Shown one piece after another: positions 1-13,600 of a stretch of DNA of 64,000 nucleotides. Within the stretch, counting starts at the first letter, position 1. The number at the start of each line of letters is the position of its first letter. The notes under the pieces were generated by a model that ran no database searches, had not been told where the DNA came from, and was given only the letters and a program-made list of their open reading frames with translations. The stretch covers positions 1,136,461-1,200,460 of the forward strand of contig JAOANU010000006.1 in assembly GCA_034387635.1 (NCBI GenBank), read 5' to 3'. This stretch comes from Rhodosporidiobolus odoratus (taxonomy: Eukaryota > Basidiomycota > Microbotryomycetes > Sporidiobolales > Sporidiobolaceae). Both the position numbers and the translations under genes were made by a program.

Positions 1-3000
1 GGGATAGGTTGATCGCTAGGTGCGTAGTATCTCTTTCTTCCTCGTTAGTGCCTGAGCCGATGCACAACTGCACCTTGCGTACAGCTGGAACGATACGCAG
101 ACTCACCACACCCAAGCGAGGGTCAAGAGGATCTGGTACTTTTCGCTCGAATGTCCGTTTTTCTCTCTGGCCGTCTCTTCTCCTCGCTCAGTGTTTACTA
201 ACGCCTATCCTCCTCTACAGTCTTGATGGGCCGCAGGTATCTCAAGGTTTCCCTTACAGTCACTCCATCTCACCTCACTCACACACCTCTTGCTGACTAT
301 CCCCCAAAATCCATTTCTCAGCCTCGACAACGCCCTTCTGAACCTCAACCTCAAACCGACCTACACCTCTTCACTCGGTAAACTTGGCTTCTCACTCGAG
401 GACATTGAAGAAACCGAGAGAGACGCCGGACTTGGCAATGTACCGCCTTTTCCTTTTTCTTCTTCTGCGTGCATCCCGCGAAGCTGATACATGCCATTCT
501 GGTCAGGGCGGTCTCGGACGTTTGGCAGCTTGTTATCTCGATAGTTCTGCGACCATGGACTTGCCGGTTTGGGGGTATTCGCTGAGGTACTCGCAGGTAT
601 GTTCGCTACTAATTGAAACAAGACTTCTGTTCCATCGGGCCCACTGGCGACTCAACTCCTTCGCGAGGTCACTTCCGGACATCGGAAAGGGGGGTCGAAG
701 CGTCATGTACTGACGCAATATCTCATCGCGGTACTGCAGGGTATCTTCAAGCAGATCATCGACTCGCAGGGCAATCAAGTCGAAGGTTCGCTAGCTTTTT
801 TCCATCCCGTTGCTGCTGACTACATGTAGCTGACTCGACTTCCGCCCTCGACTTGCAGTACCAGACCCCTGGCTCGATCACTCCAACCCGTTCGTCCTTT
901 TCTTCCCGAACGCCCGTTCCCCACTTCCTCCTGACCTTCCCTGGCTATTACCCAGCTAACCTTGCCCTGTCTGTCGTCTGCTCCTGACTATAGGTGGGAG
1001 ATTCCCCGTCTCGACAATTCCGTCGAAGTCAAGTTCTTTGGAACTGCTGAACGGTTCGAGAACGGTAAAGGCTCGGGAAGCTGGACTGGCGGGATCGACG
1101 TCCTTGCCGTTCCATATGGTAAGTCTTCTACTTTCCCTCCCTTTACCCCTCTTCTCCCGCAAGCCCACAGACAGCTCCTCTGGGCAAGACTGATCGCCGA
1201 CTGAGCGCAGACGTCCCCGTTCCCGGTTTCAAGACCAAGACTACCAACAACCTCAGGATCTGGAAAGCACAGGGCAAGGTCTCATTCGACTTGGCGAGCT
1301 TCAATGCCGGCGACTATGACGGAGCGGTTCGGGAAGCGGAAGAGGCGGAGACGATTAGTCCGTTGATTCCTTCCTTCACGTTTCTTCCAACGCGCCTCTG
1401 CACAGCCTCTTGCTCTTCTCCTTCTACTCCTCCACCAGTGATATGAGCTGCCTACTGACGTGCCACCCTTCTGCGTGCAGCTCGCGTACTCTACCCGAAC
1501 GACAACACCGACAAAGGCAAAGCACTCAGGCTCAAGCAGCAGTACCTGTGGGTTGCGGCGTCCCTTCACGACATTTGCAGGCGGTTTAGGAAGCTCAATG
1601 TACCGTGGAGCGAGTTTCCTGATTAGTGCGTCTTCCGCTCCGTCCAGTCCAGTCCTAACTCATGACCAGTTCAGCTACTTATGATTTTCTTCGCTACTTG
1701 GTATATGCAGCAACGCTATCCAGCTAAACGACACGCATCCGACCCTTGCCATTGTCGAGCTCATGCGCGTCCTCATCGATGAAGAAGGCCAACCCTGGGA
1801 TGCAGCCTGGGGCATCGTCAAGAAGACGTTCGCTTACACGAATCACGTGCGTTACATCCTGTGATACTGCCTGCTGTACTCCTGTGGTCGTCACTGGGAA
1901 TGCCGAATACTGATAAGGCTGTCGGAACCGCGTCGGTGCAGACGGTTCTTCCCGAAGCGCTCGAGAAATGGAGCGTCGACCTTCTCAGGTGGCTGCTCCC
2001 CCGTCATCTGCAAATCATCTACGACATGTACGCTCTTTTTTGGCCTTTCCTTCCATCCCTTCCCGCTCGAAGAAGGGGGCAATGCCGACCGCGAAGCCAG
2101 TTTGAGAAGGTCCCCGCTGATGCTCTCCCTCCTTCTCTCGCCCTTGCCGACCTTCCCACAGCAATCTTTTCTTCCTCCAAGCCGTCGAGAAAAAGTTCCC
2201 TGGCGATCGCGCGAGGCTCGCTAGGATGTCGCTCGTCGAGGAAGGGGAGCATAAGCAGGTTCGTTCTTTCATGTTTCCTGCCCTATCATCTCTAGCAAAC
2301 CGAGAGTTCTCGCTGATGCATGGTACTTGCCGACAAAATATGCAGATCAGGATGGCCAACCTCGCCGTGATTGGGTCGCACAAGGTTAACGGTGTCGCGG
2401 CGCTTCATTCTGGATTGGTGCAGACGGATTTGTTCCCCGACTTTGTCGAGTACATGGGCAGCGAGTGCGTTGGTTCACCTTCTCGTCAAATACATGCTAA
2501 CTTGAAACATGGCTCACTTGCGCAGCCACTTCACCAATGTTACCAACGGAATCACGTACGCCCTTTCTTTCATGTTTTTTTCACTAAACCTTGTATTCAC
2601 CTCGTTACTTCTCTTCGTAGCCCGCGCCGCTGGCTCTTACAGTCCAACCCTAGCTTGGCGAAGCTCATCACCGAGGCGCTCGGCTCCGACAAATGGTGCA
2701 CCCATCTGGGTGAGCTCGAAAAGCTGACCAAATTTGCGAAGAATGTCGAGTTTGGCAAGAAATGGGCTGCGAGTAAACAAGGTTCGTTTGTGAATCCTTC
2801 TTCGTTTCGCCTCGTCTTCCTGTCGACGCTACAGACGAGCGTTTGCTGATGCGTGCTTGATAAACTGCACAGCCAACCGCGATCGCCTCTGCGACTATAT
2901 CGAATCTACCCTCGGTCTGACCGTCAACCGCAAAGCGCTGATCGACGTCCAAGTCAAGCGCATCCACGAGTACAAGCGTCAGCTTCTCAATATCCTTGGC

Positions 3001-4274
3001 GTCGTTTTCCGGTATCTGCAGTTGAAGAGGGTGGGGTTTTCCCCTTGCGCGCTTTCCTTGTTTCCGAGCACTGATCCTGCTGGGTACGTACTGGTCGTCG
3101 TTACAGATGTCGCCTGAGGAGAGGAAGAGGGTCGTGCCCCGTCTTTCAGTGTTTGCGGGCAAAGCGGCACCTGGGTGAGCTTTTCTCTCTCGCTCTATTT
3201 CTCATAACGTTCCTGGCTGACGACGAGACTGATGCGATCTCCTCGTCCCATGCATGCAGGTACTATATGGCGAAGACCATCATTCGTCTCATCAATGCTG
3301 TCTCGAAGACCATCAACGCCGACAAGGAGATCAGGGAATACCTCTCGGTGGCTTTCCTTCCCGACTACTCCGGTGCGCCTCCTCGTCTTGCCTACCTTTC
3401 AGTTACGACACAGTAGCTGATGGGCGCCCCTTCAATGCAGTCTCGCTGGCCGAGATCATCGTACCCGCGAGCGATATCTCGGAGCACATCTCGACGGCAG
3501 GAACGGAGGCTTCGTACGTCTCATTCCCCTCCTCGCCCTTCAAGAGCGAGACTGATGTCAATCTCGCGATCTCAGCGGTACGAGTAACATGAAGTTCTGC
3601 CTTTCCGGCGGTCTTCTGCTCGCCACGTGGGACGGAGCCAGTATCGAAATTGCAGAAGCTGTGGGCGAAGACAACGGTTCGTGCCCTGTCATCGCTCTCT
3701 CTCCTGCGTCGTCCTCGACTGACTCGCACTTTCCTTCGCAATGTAGTCTTCATTTTCGGCCACCTCACTCCCGATGTTCCCGGCCTTCGCCGCGCCCACC
3801 ACTTCAGCGAATCTCAGTACCCCTCCGAGTTGCTCGAAGTGGTGGATGCGATTCGTTCAGGCATGTTTGGCGAAGCGGGGGTGTTTGAGCCCGTCCTGTC
3901 GACCTTGTTTGAAGGGAAGGATCATTACCTTGTCAGCGATGACTTCCTGTCGTACCTAGCCGCGCAGAGGATGGTCGACGAGGCTTACGTTGATCAGAAG
4001 AGCTGGGTGGAAAAGTCGAGTACGTCTCGAGCGTGTCTTTTGTCCCTGCGCTGAGCTCGTTCACACCTTCTCATTGCTCGCTCTTCTACAGTCCTCACTA
4101 CCGCTCGCATGGGCGTCTTTTCATCTGACCGCGCGGTCATGCAGTACGCCGAAGGTGCGCTCTTCCTCCCACCCTCTCCTTTCTGGCTCTGTTCCACAAA
4201 CTGATGGTCTCGCGCGACTTTCTGCAGAAATTTGGAACGTCGAGCCGTTGGTCATCCCCGAGGTCAAGAGGTAA
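1..4274 (+). CDS. GPH1: Glycogen phosphorylase, 5' end outside window
   Basis: Releases glucose-1-phosphate from glycogen in the cytosol using pyridoxal phosphate (PLP). The reading starts inside the gene: the first exon gives DRLIA and splices (donor at about 19) to SWNDTQ. Further exons give [68 protein letters not shown] and the PLP-lysine motif [10 protein letters not shown] (split by an intron at 3514-3570). All are family signatures. About 15 short introns were followed. The stop TAA is at 4272-4274 after PLVIPEVKR. Compared with the roughly 900-residue fungal enzyme, about 80-100 N-terminal residues lie off the left edge. No frame break was seen. The next gene is convergent, with its stop about 200 bp away. 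Family assignment is secure. Confidence 0.97.
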
Positions 4275-4474
4275 AGACCGATCAGGAGAAGGGGGGAAAA
4301 ACGAAGTCAATTTTGTTTGATATCTGCCTGAGTTTGTTCATAGGATAATCCTTTTTTTCGTCGCGCAAAAAGATATCGGTACCTCTTGGTCTCTCTCTCT
4401 CCCACGACACGCACGACGCGGACAAGGAAGACCACTCTTTGTTTCGTCCCCAGGCTTGTCAAGCGACGCCCGGT

Positions 4475-5743
4475 TTAAGCCACCGCCAGCCCTTCGCCGT
4501 CATCATGCTCCCAAGTGCTCTCTACTTCTTCAACTGCATCTCGCTTCTTTTCCAGTCTCCGCTTCGCAGCCCAGTTCTCGAAGGCGTGCAAGGAGAACGC
4601 TTCACCCGTTTCCTGCTTGTCGTGAAAGAGGATGTCGAGACCGAGAGTGCTGCAGGCGTAGCGCAGTTCAGCTCCCAGAGTTCCCGTGGCGAACGTTCGA
4701 GGAAGATAGAGCAGCCTCAGGCTGACGTGTGGCGGGTTGGGTTCGAGAAGAGTGGAGGCCACCACGGAGGCTTGTTCTTCGACTTGAGACGTCTCGAGTT
4801 CATCGCAGCGACTTGTATATTGCCCTGTTCCGGGGGAGGATCCAGGGAGGTGAGGCGGGTTGATGAAGATTGCTCTGGATTTGGTGCAGTATGAGACGCG
4901 AAACAATCGTAAGCTTCGCGCCATGACACCACTTGAAGAACGACACAGTCTTCTGTCTCGTCAATGTCTTCGTATGCAGGAGGGTTCAAGCCCGCCTTGC
5001 AGATACATGTCTGAGAGCGACAAATGAGACCGGCATCGAGGGCATATAAGAACAATCGAGATGTGGCGAAGAGAGGGGAAATTCTGTTGTTCACGGACTC
5101 CAGGTTTCGTCGAAATATGACAGGCCACAACAGTTGGTCACTAGGAGTGAGGTGAATGAGGGGAGGCAGAAGTGTGTGCAGCAAGACTCGATGCGATACA
5201 GGAGAAGATGAGAAAGGTCTGCAAGAAGGAAAGAAGATGGAAGTGAGTGGAGCGGCCGGTCACGAAGAAGGTGAAGTTGAACATACTGGCAGGAGGCTCG
5301 AGGATGCTCATATCTGGAATGCTCACAAATGTCAGGCTGAGATAGCGTAAAGCGTCGTAGCGGACGAAATCATCGGCGAGGTTGTTCCAGTTGGAATGGT
5401 CGAGGTCGCCAAACGTAGGCGGCCAGACGTCGCCAACAACGAAGAGACCAGTGATGCTAGAGCTTCCGGTTCTGAGCAACTCGAGACCCCCGTCGGCCTG
5501 ATAATCCACGCGAGCTTCGACTTGTCCCTCGAGGAATGCTTGGGCGAATCTCCTAAACCCCCTCGAAACATAGCACCAGGTGCGGAGCACCGGTAATCTC
5601 TTGTTGTGCCCACTCACACTCAAGTCGAGGGGTAGGGCGATTTTCAGGATCATCTTGACGAGTTCAACGGGGAGTAGAGGGACCATCTTGGACGAAAAGC
5701 GGAGGACGGGGAGGGGCGTGCGCGGGTCGGAGGTTAGTCGCAT
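4475..5743 (-). CDS. F-box-like protein
   Basis: Minus-strand gene. The first exon reads from 5743 (MRLTSDPRTPLPV; an internal Met at about 5686 gives MVPLLPVELVKMILKIALP, an F-box-like start). It runs into a leucine-rich, solvent-like tail (DALRYLSLTFVSIPDMSILEPP). A donor near 5290 joins an exon starting about 5140 (DQLLWPVIFRRN). A second change of frame near 4900 leads to a terminal exon ending at 4475 (EHDDGEGLAVA). F-box proteins are substrate adaptors of SCF ubiquitin ligases; that role is inferred from the N-terminal motif only. The second intron could not be placed exactly. It is convergent with GPH1 on the left and divergent from another F-box-like gene on the right. Confidence 0.6.
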
Positions 5744-6197
5744 GTGTCTGTCGGGAGCTATTCGGAGCTCGACTGGTTGTCTAGTCGAGTATACAGCGAT
5801 GCGACGTGATGTGGAATAGATTGACCTCGAGCGAAAGAATTAGCGAAACTGGGTTGAACTCGCTACAAGGCCTCAACTTGCTTGAAAAAGCCGGTAAAGC
5901 ATACCACGCTCTCGTAGAGCCGTAGTGTCCACGCCCTGATCCGCCCTCTACAAAGCTCTTTTCCAACATCCTCCACCACTGTTGACCGTCCTGTCTGACG
6001 AGACAGAAATAGCAGGAGTTGCGATTGCAGGTACGCCTATTCTGTACTGTTCAGATCGAGAGCAGTCTGACCCGCTTTACCTGCAGCCGTGCATCGTCAC
6101 CTTCTCCTACCATCCTCGTCCAGCATAGACCGCCCCCTCGGTTCGAATCCTGCGTTGAAGTTCCGTCTGCGCCTGTCGCTTCGTGACCGCAACCAGC
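5744..6197. other. Intergenic region between two divergent F-box-like genes
   Basis: About 450 bp with no supportable ORF. It must hold both promoters. No clear TATA box or repeat was seen. Confidence 0.5.
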
Positions 6198-7507
6198 ATG
6201 CCTCGTCCTCTTCCGAACGAGATCGTCTTGCACATCCTCGAAATGGTGGCCGAACCTCCCAAGCAACCCTCCACCACTGTTGCCTCAACTCGAAGCGGCT
6301 CTGTGCTCTCGCTCAGCCTCTCCTCTGGGAGGTCATTGCCTTCACCAGTGACTATGTCGCGTTCCAGCTCGAAGAAGCTCCGCTTGAGCTGAGGAAACAC
6401 ACCAGAGTGCTCGAGGTAGACGGTGAGTCGGGTTTCTGCGACATGGGAGCTGCAGAGATGGCGGTCAGGGCTCTACCGAATCTTGAGGACGTCCGCCTAG
6501 GTGACTTGAGCGACGAAGATAAGCTATTTGACTGGAGGTGGCGTAAGCTGGAGGACTGGACTCCCTTCTCATGTACGTCACAAGGACGCATCCGTGCTAT
6601 CGCTTGTCTGACAACCATCACCTGCAGCACTTCGTTGCCTCGCGCTTCACAAGATCACGATGGATGCCTGGACCTCATCCGTCTTTCCGAATCTCACGTG
6701 TTTGTCGCTTGTCTCCGTCAAAACCACTCTCTTCATCAGTGTTCTCGGACTCCTCGCCGCCGAGCATGTTCCGAGCCTCCATGGTCTTTTCCTTTCCGAC
6801 ATCCGCGACCACGAAGAAAACAAGCCGATATTCCTCATGCTCGCTGATGAGCTACTCGATAAACTGGTGGTCCTCGAAATCAACATCTCGAACTACAATC
6901 ACTACCCCACTTCTTACTTTCAGCACCGTTGCCACGTCCTCCTCAACATCCATATCCTCCTTTCCAACTCCTCTCCGACCTGCTCGACCAACTCTTCGTC
7001 CCTGCCTCACACATCCGTATCGCGCCAGCTTCCATTCTGCACCGGCGTTCATCTGATGATCCTCGTGATCAAGTCCTTACTCAAGACAAGATAGATGACA
7101 TTCTAACCCATTTCCTCCTTCTCAGCCAGTACATCGGAACCGGCAACCTGCGCTCCCTATGGCTTCTCCCCCAACTCAATCCAGACGACAACGAGGTACT
7201 CCACCCCGCCTTTGTCGGGCCGCGTGATCGCCTGCTCAAAGCTTGTGAAAAGTACGATGTGGATGTGGCTATCGGCGAGGGTGGATTGGTTTTGAGGATC
7301 TTACGGTTGAAGAGGGGTTCTTGGAGTATGCTGAGCTTGTCAAAGAGGCTGACGAGGATAAGGCGGAAGAGGGCAGCGGGGAGGAGGCTACATGAAACGG
7401 GTGAGCCTGGGATGAAAAGCGTGAAGAGCAGAAAAACGCTTGGCGGAATGCAAGAAGATCTAGAGCGATTTGGCGTAGCCTATGCAAGTCTACTAGGTGC
7501 GGTATAA
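6198..7507 (+). CDS. F-box/LRR-like protein with apparent frame breaks
   Basis: Starts MPRPLPNEIVLHILEMVAE, a typical fungal F-box beginning. The continuation expected of an F-box (CLNSKRLCALAQPLLWEV) is in another frame about 50 bp later, with no GT-AG intron of suitable length between. The middle is well formed: an intron at 6572-6630 joins WTPFS to LRCLALHKITMDAW, then leucine-rich text (VFPNLTCLSLVSVK). Near 6900-6930 the frame changes again to a C-terminal part (GNLRSLWLLPQLNPDDN) ending at 7507. Either the gene is decaying, or the assembly has small indels, or unusual introns are used. It would act as an SCF adaptor if functional. The C-terminal layout resembles the remnant at 12.8-13.6 kb, suggesting a local family. 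Confidence 0.5.
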
Positions 7508-7675
7508 TGAATGCGCGCGATTCAACATCTTATGTACGTCTCTGTCCCACACCGCCGAAAGCAGCTTGAGAAGGTCCGCATGTTCCAATAGAAATAGTAA
7601 GTTACACAACAACTAATAACAGAATCACACGCGATATCCTGAGCTCCCACCATGTATACACAAGATCAGCGGTAA

Positions 7676-9106
7676 TCACCGCGCATACTGAATGTTGCCG
7701 GACTGTCGAGGTCGCCTGCGCTTACGCCGGTCGGGGTCGAAGCAGAATAGTAGGGAACCACTCCGTCCTTGTCTTGCTGAATCTCGGGCACACCACCATT
7801 GCGAGATTGATACTCCGTCGGGGCTGCACAGCAGAGAGCCCAGAGTGAGACTTCGGAGATCAATAGAAAGGAAAGAGATCGACAGACCATAAACACTCCC
7901 AGCCGCTCCATACCCCAATCCACCAGCATACTCACTCCCTCCTCCCACAGCGCTCATCGGCGTCCCTTGCTGCGACCTCGGTCCCGCTCCATACGAGGTA
8001 GGCGCCGCTCCAGCTGACCCAGACACATTCGAGCGTTTTCTCCTCCGGTAAAAGAGCCAACCTGCGATCAGAGCGAGGATGGCGGCGACACCTACACCGA
8101 CTCCTACGCCTACACCGACTGCTGTACCGTGTCCTCCGCCACTGCTGCTGTCCCGGACGGCGGAGGAGGAGGGGGCGCCGGAAGTGGAAGACGGGGCGGC
8201 TGAGGCGAGGGAGGTGCTGCCACTGTCGGTACTGTTGGCTACAGACCAGGCATAGTCGGCAGGTGGGTCGATGGTGATGAACTCGGATCTGCGGGATGTT
8301 GAAAATCAAGACCAGTCGTTGGGGGGCGACAGGAGAAAACTTACGACCAGGAAATGTAATCGGTTGTAGTCGTGGCATTATCAACGACGATGTAGTCGAG
8401 CTAGCCCGCGAATTGGATCAGTCCTCGACCCCGCACGGGAACATGTATGGAAGAAAGACGCACCGTCACCCCATTCGAGTTGACCGTTTCCTGAGGTTGC
8501 CCAAATACCAGCGTGTACTGCTTCCCCGCCTCCAGGCCTGTAACCGCGCAGCGTGTCCTGGCCCATTGAGCGGTACCGTTCGGATTCCCGCCGAGTGCTG
8601 ATCCGCTGTACCAATGCCACGGCCCTTCGTCTTGGAGGAGGCAGTAGAAGCCGCGTTGCGAGGGGTTGCTGCGGTTTCACTGTCAGCGTGATGGCGGATC
8701 AGGCGTGAAAGGGAAGGGTCGTACAAGTCACCGACGACGTAGACTGCACCGGGTCCTGTGAAGGTGAACGTAGCGTTGCCTTGCGAGGTAAAAAGGTCAG
8801 CTCTACCGCCTAACGCGTCCGAAAAAAAGCAAAGGCAACGCACAGCCCGCAGAAGAAGAGGTCGGCGAGTCTGCGTTGCAGCTGTGCAAAGAACCATCGT
8901 AGAATCGTGTAGCGTCGACCACTGTGATTGGAAATCAGGAGAGGAAGAAAAAGGAGAAACGAGGCACGTCAGTTGTGGCAGATTGTCAGGAGAAAACGAG
9001 CAGCCATGGCAGAGAGAAACGCACCTCCGGTGTTGTTCACGTAGCTGGTCCAGCTTGTGCTGTACTGGATGGACGACGACAAATCGTCGAAATAGTATCG
9101 AACCAT
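7676..9106 (-). CDS. Single-pass membrane glycoprotein with jelly-roll-like ectodomain
   Basis: Read through several short introns on the minus strand: MVRYYFDDLSSSIQYSTSW, then VVDATRFYDGSLHSCNAD, GNATFTFTGPGAVYVVGD, NPSQRGFYCLLQDEG, QYTLVFGQPQETVNSNGV and LDYIVVDNATTTDY. This is the layout of a large basidiomycete family with a carbohydrate-binding-like outer domain. A Ser/Thr-rich stalk follows, then a glycine/valine-rich membrane segment ending AAILALIAGWLFYRRRKR (about 8035-8110). The cytoplasmic tail is rich in Gly, Ser and Tyr and ends FSMRGDYR at 7676. A signal peptide is expected but absent at this start. A hydrophobic leader lies upstream at 9588-9500 (ALLLPVVPALLRFLPLYC) and may be the true first exon. 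Specific ligand unknown. Confidence 0.7.
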
Positions 9107-9953
9107 GGTGGGGAAAGAGAAGACAAGCTGCTGCCAGCGAGGAAAAGGGAAGATAATGATCAGGGTTCCGCACTCCTTCCACAAGAGCAGACGCGCCCCC
9201 TCAAGCAAATCTGTGTTGCTCGAGGAGGTTAGGGCCGTGGGCGACGGGGAGCGGTGCTGGGTTCCGGAGAAGTGGCGCAACAAGAATACGCCTTGAAGTG
9301 CACTTCTGCTGTGGTGGAGCGTAGCTCACCTGTCTGTTGATGTTGATTGTTCGTACTCGAGTACTGCACAGACGCCGATGTCAGCCCATCCACCGCATGG
9401 TGCCTATTGCCCTTATGGCAGCAGGGGAAGGAGAAAAGCGAACGTACCTGGCGGTGGGTGGATAATTGAGTGCAGCTGTTGAGATTGCGAAAATAGCCTG
9501 TACAGCTGCAGTACAGCGGTAGGAAGCGCAGGAGAGCGGGAACGACTGGAAGCAGGAGCGCGATCGGGATTTCCTGTCCCCGCGCCATGCTCCGAGGAGG
9601 TCCCCGGAGAGAAAAGTTGCAAGGAAAAGACTTGCAAAGACGAAGGAGAAGCAGATGGGCTGGTATTCAAGTCGTGCTGTCCAGAGGAGCCGCCGGCGAC
9701 TCGAACTAGTACGGTTCCGCGGCTCATGATCAGCTTGAGCGTCGCGTTTGTGCGGCTTCCCTATAGACCCTTTTTTCCTCGACCTGCCGGTCTGCAGCTT
9801 CCCAAAATGCCACTGCCAGTACCCACATCTTGTATACTCTCGCCTGCCCTTTGCCGGCTCGCTCACAGCCCTTCTCGAGCATCAACATAAAGAGCATTCT
9901 CGAGACTATCACTACCTGCAGGAGGTGAAGAAGCAGAAGTCAATCGCAGCCCC
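9107..9953. other. Possible 5' exons of the membrane glycoprotein gene
   Basis: On the minus strand an ORF beginning at 9588 opens with a hydrophobic stretch that looks like a signal peptide. Joining it to the exon at 9106 needs one or two introns whose borders I could not fix. No other convincing gene was seen here. Confidence 0.35.
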
Positions 9954-10388
9954 TTGCTACCTATCGGGCTCCCTCTCCCGGTTGCTTGCGCCACCAGCGC
10001 TCTTGTCGAGCTCGGGAATCTCGATGTAGAAACCGTCGAAATCAATGAGCTGTACACAGTGTTCAATGGGGCGCATTTGGAGTGGGAGGATGCGAGCATT
10101 TGGGCCAAGCATTTCTACGACTGGAGGGAAATGGCGCGTTGTCCTCTCCTCTTCCTCCGCGTCCCCAACGGGACCCCTTTTCGCCTGATGGATCAGTTCA
10201 CTGATTTGCTCAGCTGTTGCTCCACTTCTCCTTCTATCGCCCTTCATACATGCCCTTGTGACCTCTGTCGCTTCCACCGCCACAGCTCGATGCCATCTAC
10301 CGCGCTTCCGCCAGAGCCGCCGCTGCAGGACCTTCTCATGATCTCCCTTCGCCATCTATTATCTTCCATCACAAACCAGAATCTCTGA
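9954..10388 (+). CDS. Unrecognised ORF, possibly a leucine-rich fragment
   Basis: Open frame of 144 codons (LVELGNLDVETVEINELYTV early on, then FRLMDQFTDLLS). The first half resembles the leucine-rich part of the local F-box-like genes. The second half is Ser/Pro-rich and looks like out-of-frame sequence. No start context, domain or neighbour fixes it. It may be a degraded piece of an F-box-family gene or chance. Confidence 0.22.
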   Translation: MLPIGLPLPVACATSALVELGNLDVETVEINELYTVFNGAHLEWEDASIWAKHFYDWREMARCPLLFLRVPNGTPFRLMDQFTDLLSCCSTSPSIALHTCPCDLCRFHRHSSMPSTALPPEPPLQDLLMISLRHLLSSITNQNL

Positions 10389-11493
10389 CTCATTCAGATC
10401 CGAGCTCTTCATACTTGTGCAAGGCGGAGGAGTGCTCTGACTAAGCTCTGTGGCTGGGGAAGGGGAAAGCTTCGTAGGAGGGAGACCGAGATTTGTGGGA
10501 GCGAGGACGGGCAGTAGCATGATGAGGGATCTTGGGCGCTTGCATCCTGCATGTACGAGTCAGTGTGTGTCCTTCTGTGTGAGCTTGCAAGTACTGGCAA
10601 GTCTGTGTCGAATTGTTGAAGAGAAAGAAATGCAGTTGAGAAGGTCAAGATCAGTGAATGTCGCCTTTAGGGTACGTCTAGTACAATAGTCGAGACGCTG
10701 TAGATCGCGTTCAAGTGGTGTGTGGAGCTGTTAGATATCCTGTCTTGCGGGAGACAGGTACCGTGCCATTCGGTGATTTTCTCCTGTTCTCGCTGCTCCT
10801 CCGCGCCGCTCGTTCACGCAAGCCCTTCAGACGGCCTGTTGCTTGTACGCCTCCACCGGCTTACAATTCACTGTGTCCACCGCGTGCGTGCCAAGAGCAG
10901 ACAGGCAAGTAAAGCTATTTGTAACAACATTACACCTGAATCGGTTTGAGCAAACGTAGTGTCTGTTGGCTTTTGCATCCGATTGAGCCCCTCTTCTTCT
11001 TTGTCTCCCTATCTCACCACCTGCCAAGCACTCTCGTAAGCTCCTGCTTCTCCTGCACGCTGGCCCGCGTCCCTGGCTGACGAACAGTCGTCCTCCGATC
11101 CTACCCTTACTCTGACTCGACACTCTTCCTCCTCCTCCACCTCACCTGATCCTCCTCTTCCGACACCCGCCACGATTCATGCAGACTTCGCCCACGCTAC
11201 TCTACACTTACGCACAGTTCAGACACACTCAATAACGTCAGTCACCTTCGAATTGCGGCTCAACGAGGGGTTCAGAGGGGACTCGGGTGACGAGGTCGGA
11301 GTGGGGGTCACGCTGTTTTCGACTGATGGGGAAGCGCACGGGGGTCGTTAGGCGGCACACGGAAGTACAGCTCCCATGTGTCGACGTGTGTGCGCGGGCT
11401 CGAGGCTGTTGTGGGGGCCAAAGCGAGAGGGCGAAGCAGAGCAATTCTCCGACTCCGGAGCGGCGTACTGACTCATTCCTTCTGCTCTACAGC
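10389..11493 (+). promoter_or_regulatory. Upstream region of polyubiquitin with a 5'-UTR intron
   Basis: About 1.1 kb without a convincing gene. The last bases before the ATG are a pyrimidine tract and acceptor (ttctgctctacag) followed by a single C and the ATG. This indicates an intron in the 5' leader ending at 11492. The donor was not fixed; a GTAAGC at about 11036 is one candidate. The region 11100-11240 is rich in CT, as in strong fungal promoters. No TATA box was identified with confidence. Confidence 0.5.
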
Positions 11494-12582
<1,089 letters not shown>

Positions 12583-12817
12583 GTGTAGGCGTTTGATACC
12601 CGACCTGCGCACGTGCTGAAGTCAAATAAGCAGTTCATCCCCTCATCCTACAGTTGAGCGAGAGCACGAGGACTCCAATAGCAATCCGCCCTCGCTCTAT
12701 TTCGTCCAGCCTCTGGAGACGGCTCTCGTCGACCGGCAGAGACTTCGATCTGACCTGCCTCGAGGGTCTTGAGAGTGGGTGGATCGCCTTCTAGCCCGGC
12801 GCGCGCGCTCGCCCAGC

Positions 12818-13600
12818 TCACGCTTCTTGTTGCCCCGGATTCTGTCCACAGACCTGCGTCGTCTCGTCCTCAACCGCTGCACCTGGCCTTAAGACCTCCT
12901 TCTCACCCTTCCTCGAGTCGAAGAGCTCACCATCCGACAACCTCCCTCGGCCGTCCTCCCCGAACTCGTCGACCTCTTCCAGAAGCCCCGGTTTCCTTCC
13001 CTCCTTGCCGCTCACGTCGACAACCTGACCCACCACATCAACTACCCTCACTACGGCGTTCTCTCGTGTACGGCCCATGATCCCATCGCAGTCCACCTCA
13101 TGAACAGCCTCGGAAGCAGACCAATCTTGGTTTGCTGGTCAATACAAGAAGCCGGTCGTGCCTTATATGGAGTCACGGAACAAGCCAGACACATCCGCGT
13201 TATTGGATCCGGCAAGTACGACACCGAGTCGAGGGTTAGAGCGATGCTGAATATTCGCGAACTGGTGAAAACCGCACGGTACCTCGAAGTCCTTTACCTT
13301 CCTCCGAGCGCGTACTGGCGGGAGGATGACAGCTACGCCGTGTCGCTCTATGCCGACGAACTGATGAAGGCGTGTGCGCGACGAGGCATTGACGTAAGGA
13401 GGGTTAAAGGAAGAAGGACTGCCGGCGGAACACCTTGTGCCGAGTCACTTCCTTCGACTGGGACAGAAGGCCATCAGGCAGAAGAGGACGCTGGCGAAGA
13501 AGGCGGAGAAGGCGAAGCTGAAGGGGGAGGAAGTGTAGGATCGCTCGAGGATACGAACGAGTCAGGAAGGGTTCGTGGGGATGGTACTTCTGAAAACTAG
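12818..13600 (+). pseudogene. F-box/LRR-like remnant
   Basis: A leucine-rich frame (STDLRRLVLNRCTWP) is stopped by TAA at 12890-12892. It resumes in the same frame as DLLLTLPRVEELTI and ELVDLFQKPRFPSLLAAHVD, then runs uninterrupted to 13600 with a charged Glu/Gly-rich end. The last third (YLEVLYLPP, then DELMKACARRGIDV) parallels the C-terminal part of the F-box-like gene at 6.2-7.5 kb (RSLWLLPQ, DRLLKACEKYDVDV). No F-box motif could be read upstream. It is either a pseudogene with one nonsense codon or a gene with an intron over the stop that I could not define. Confidence 0.4.
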
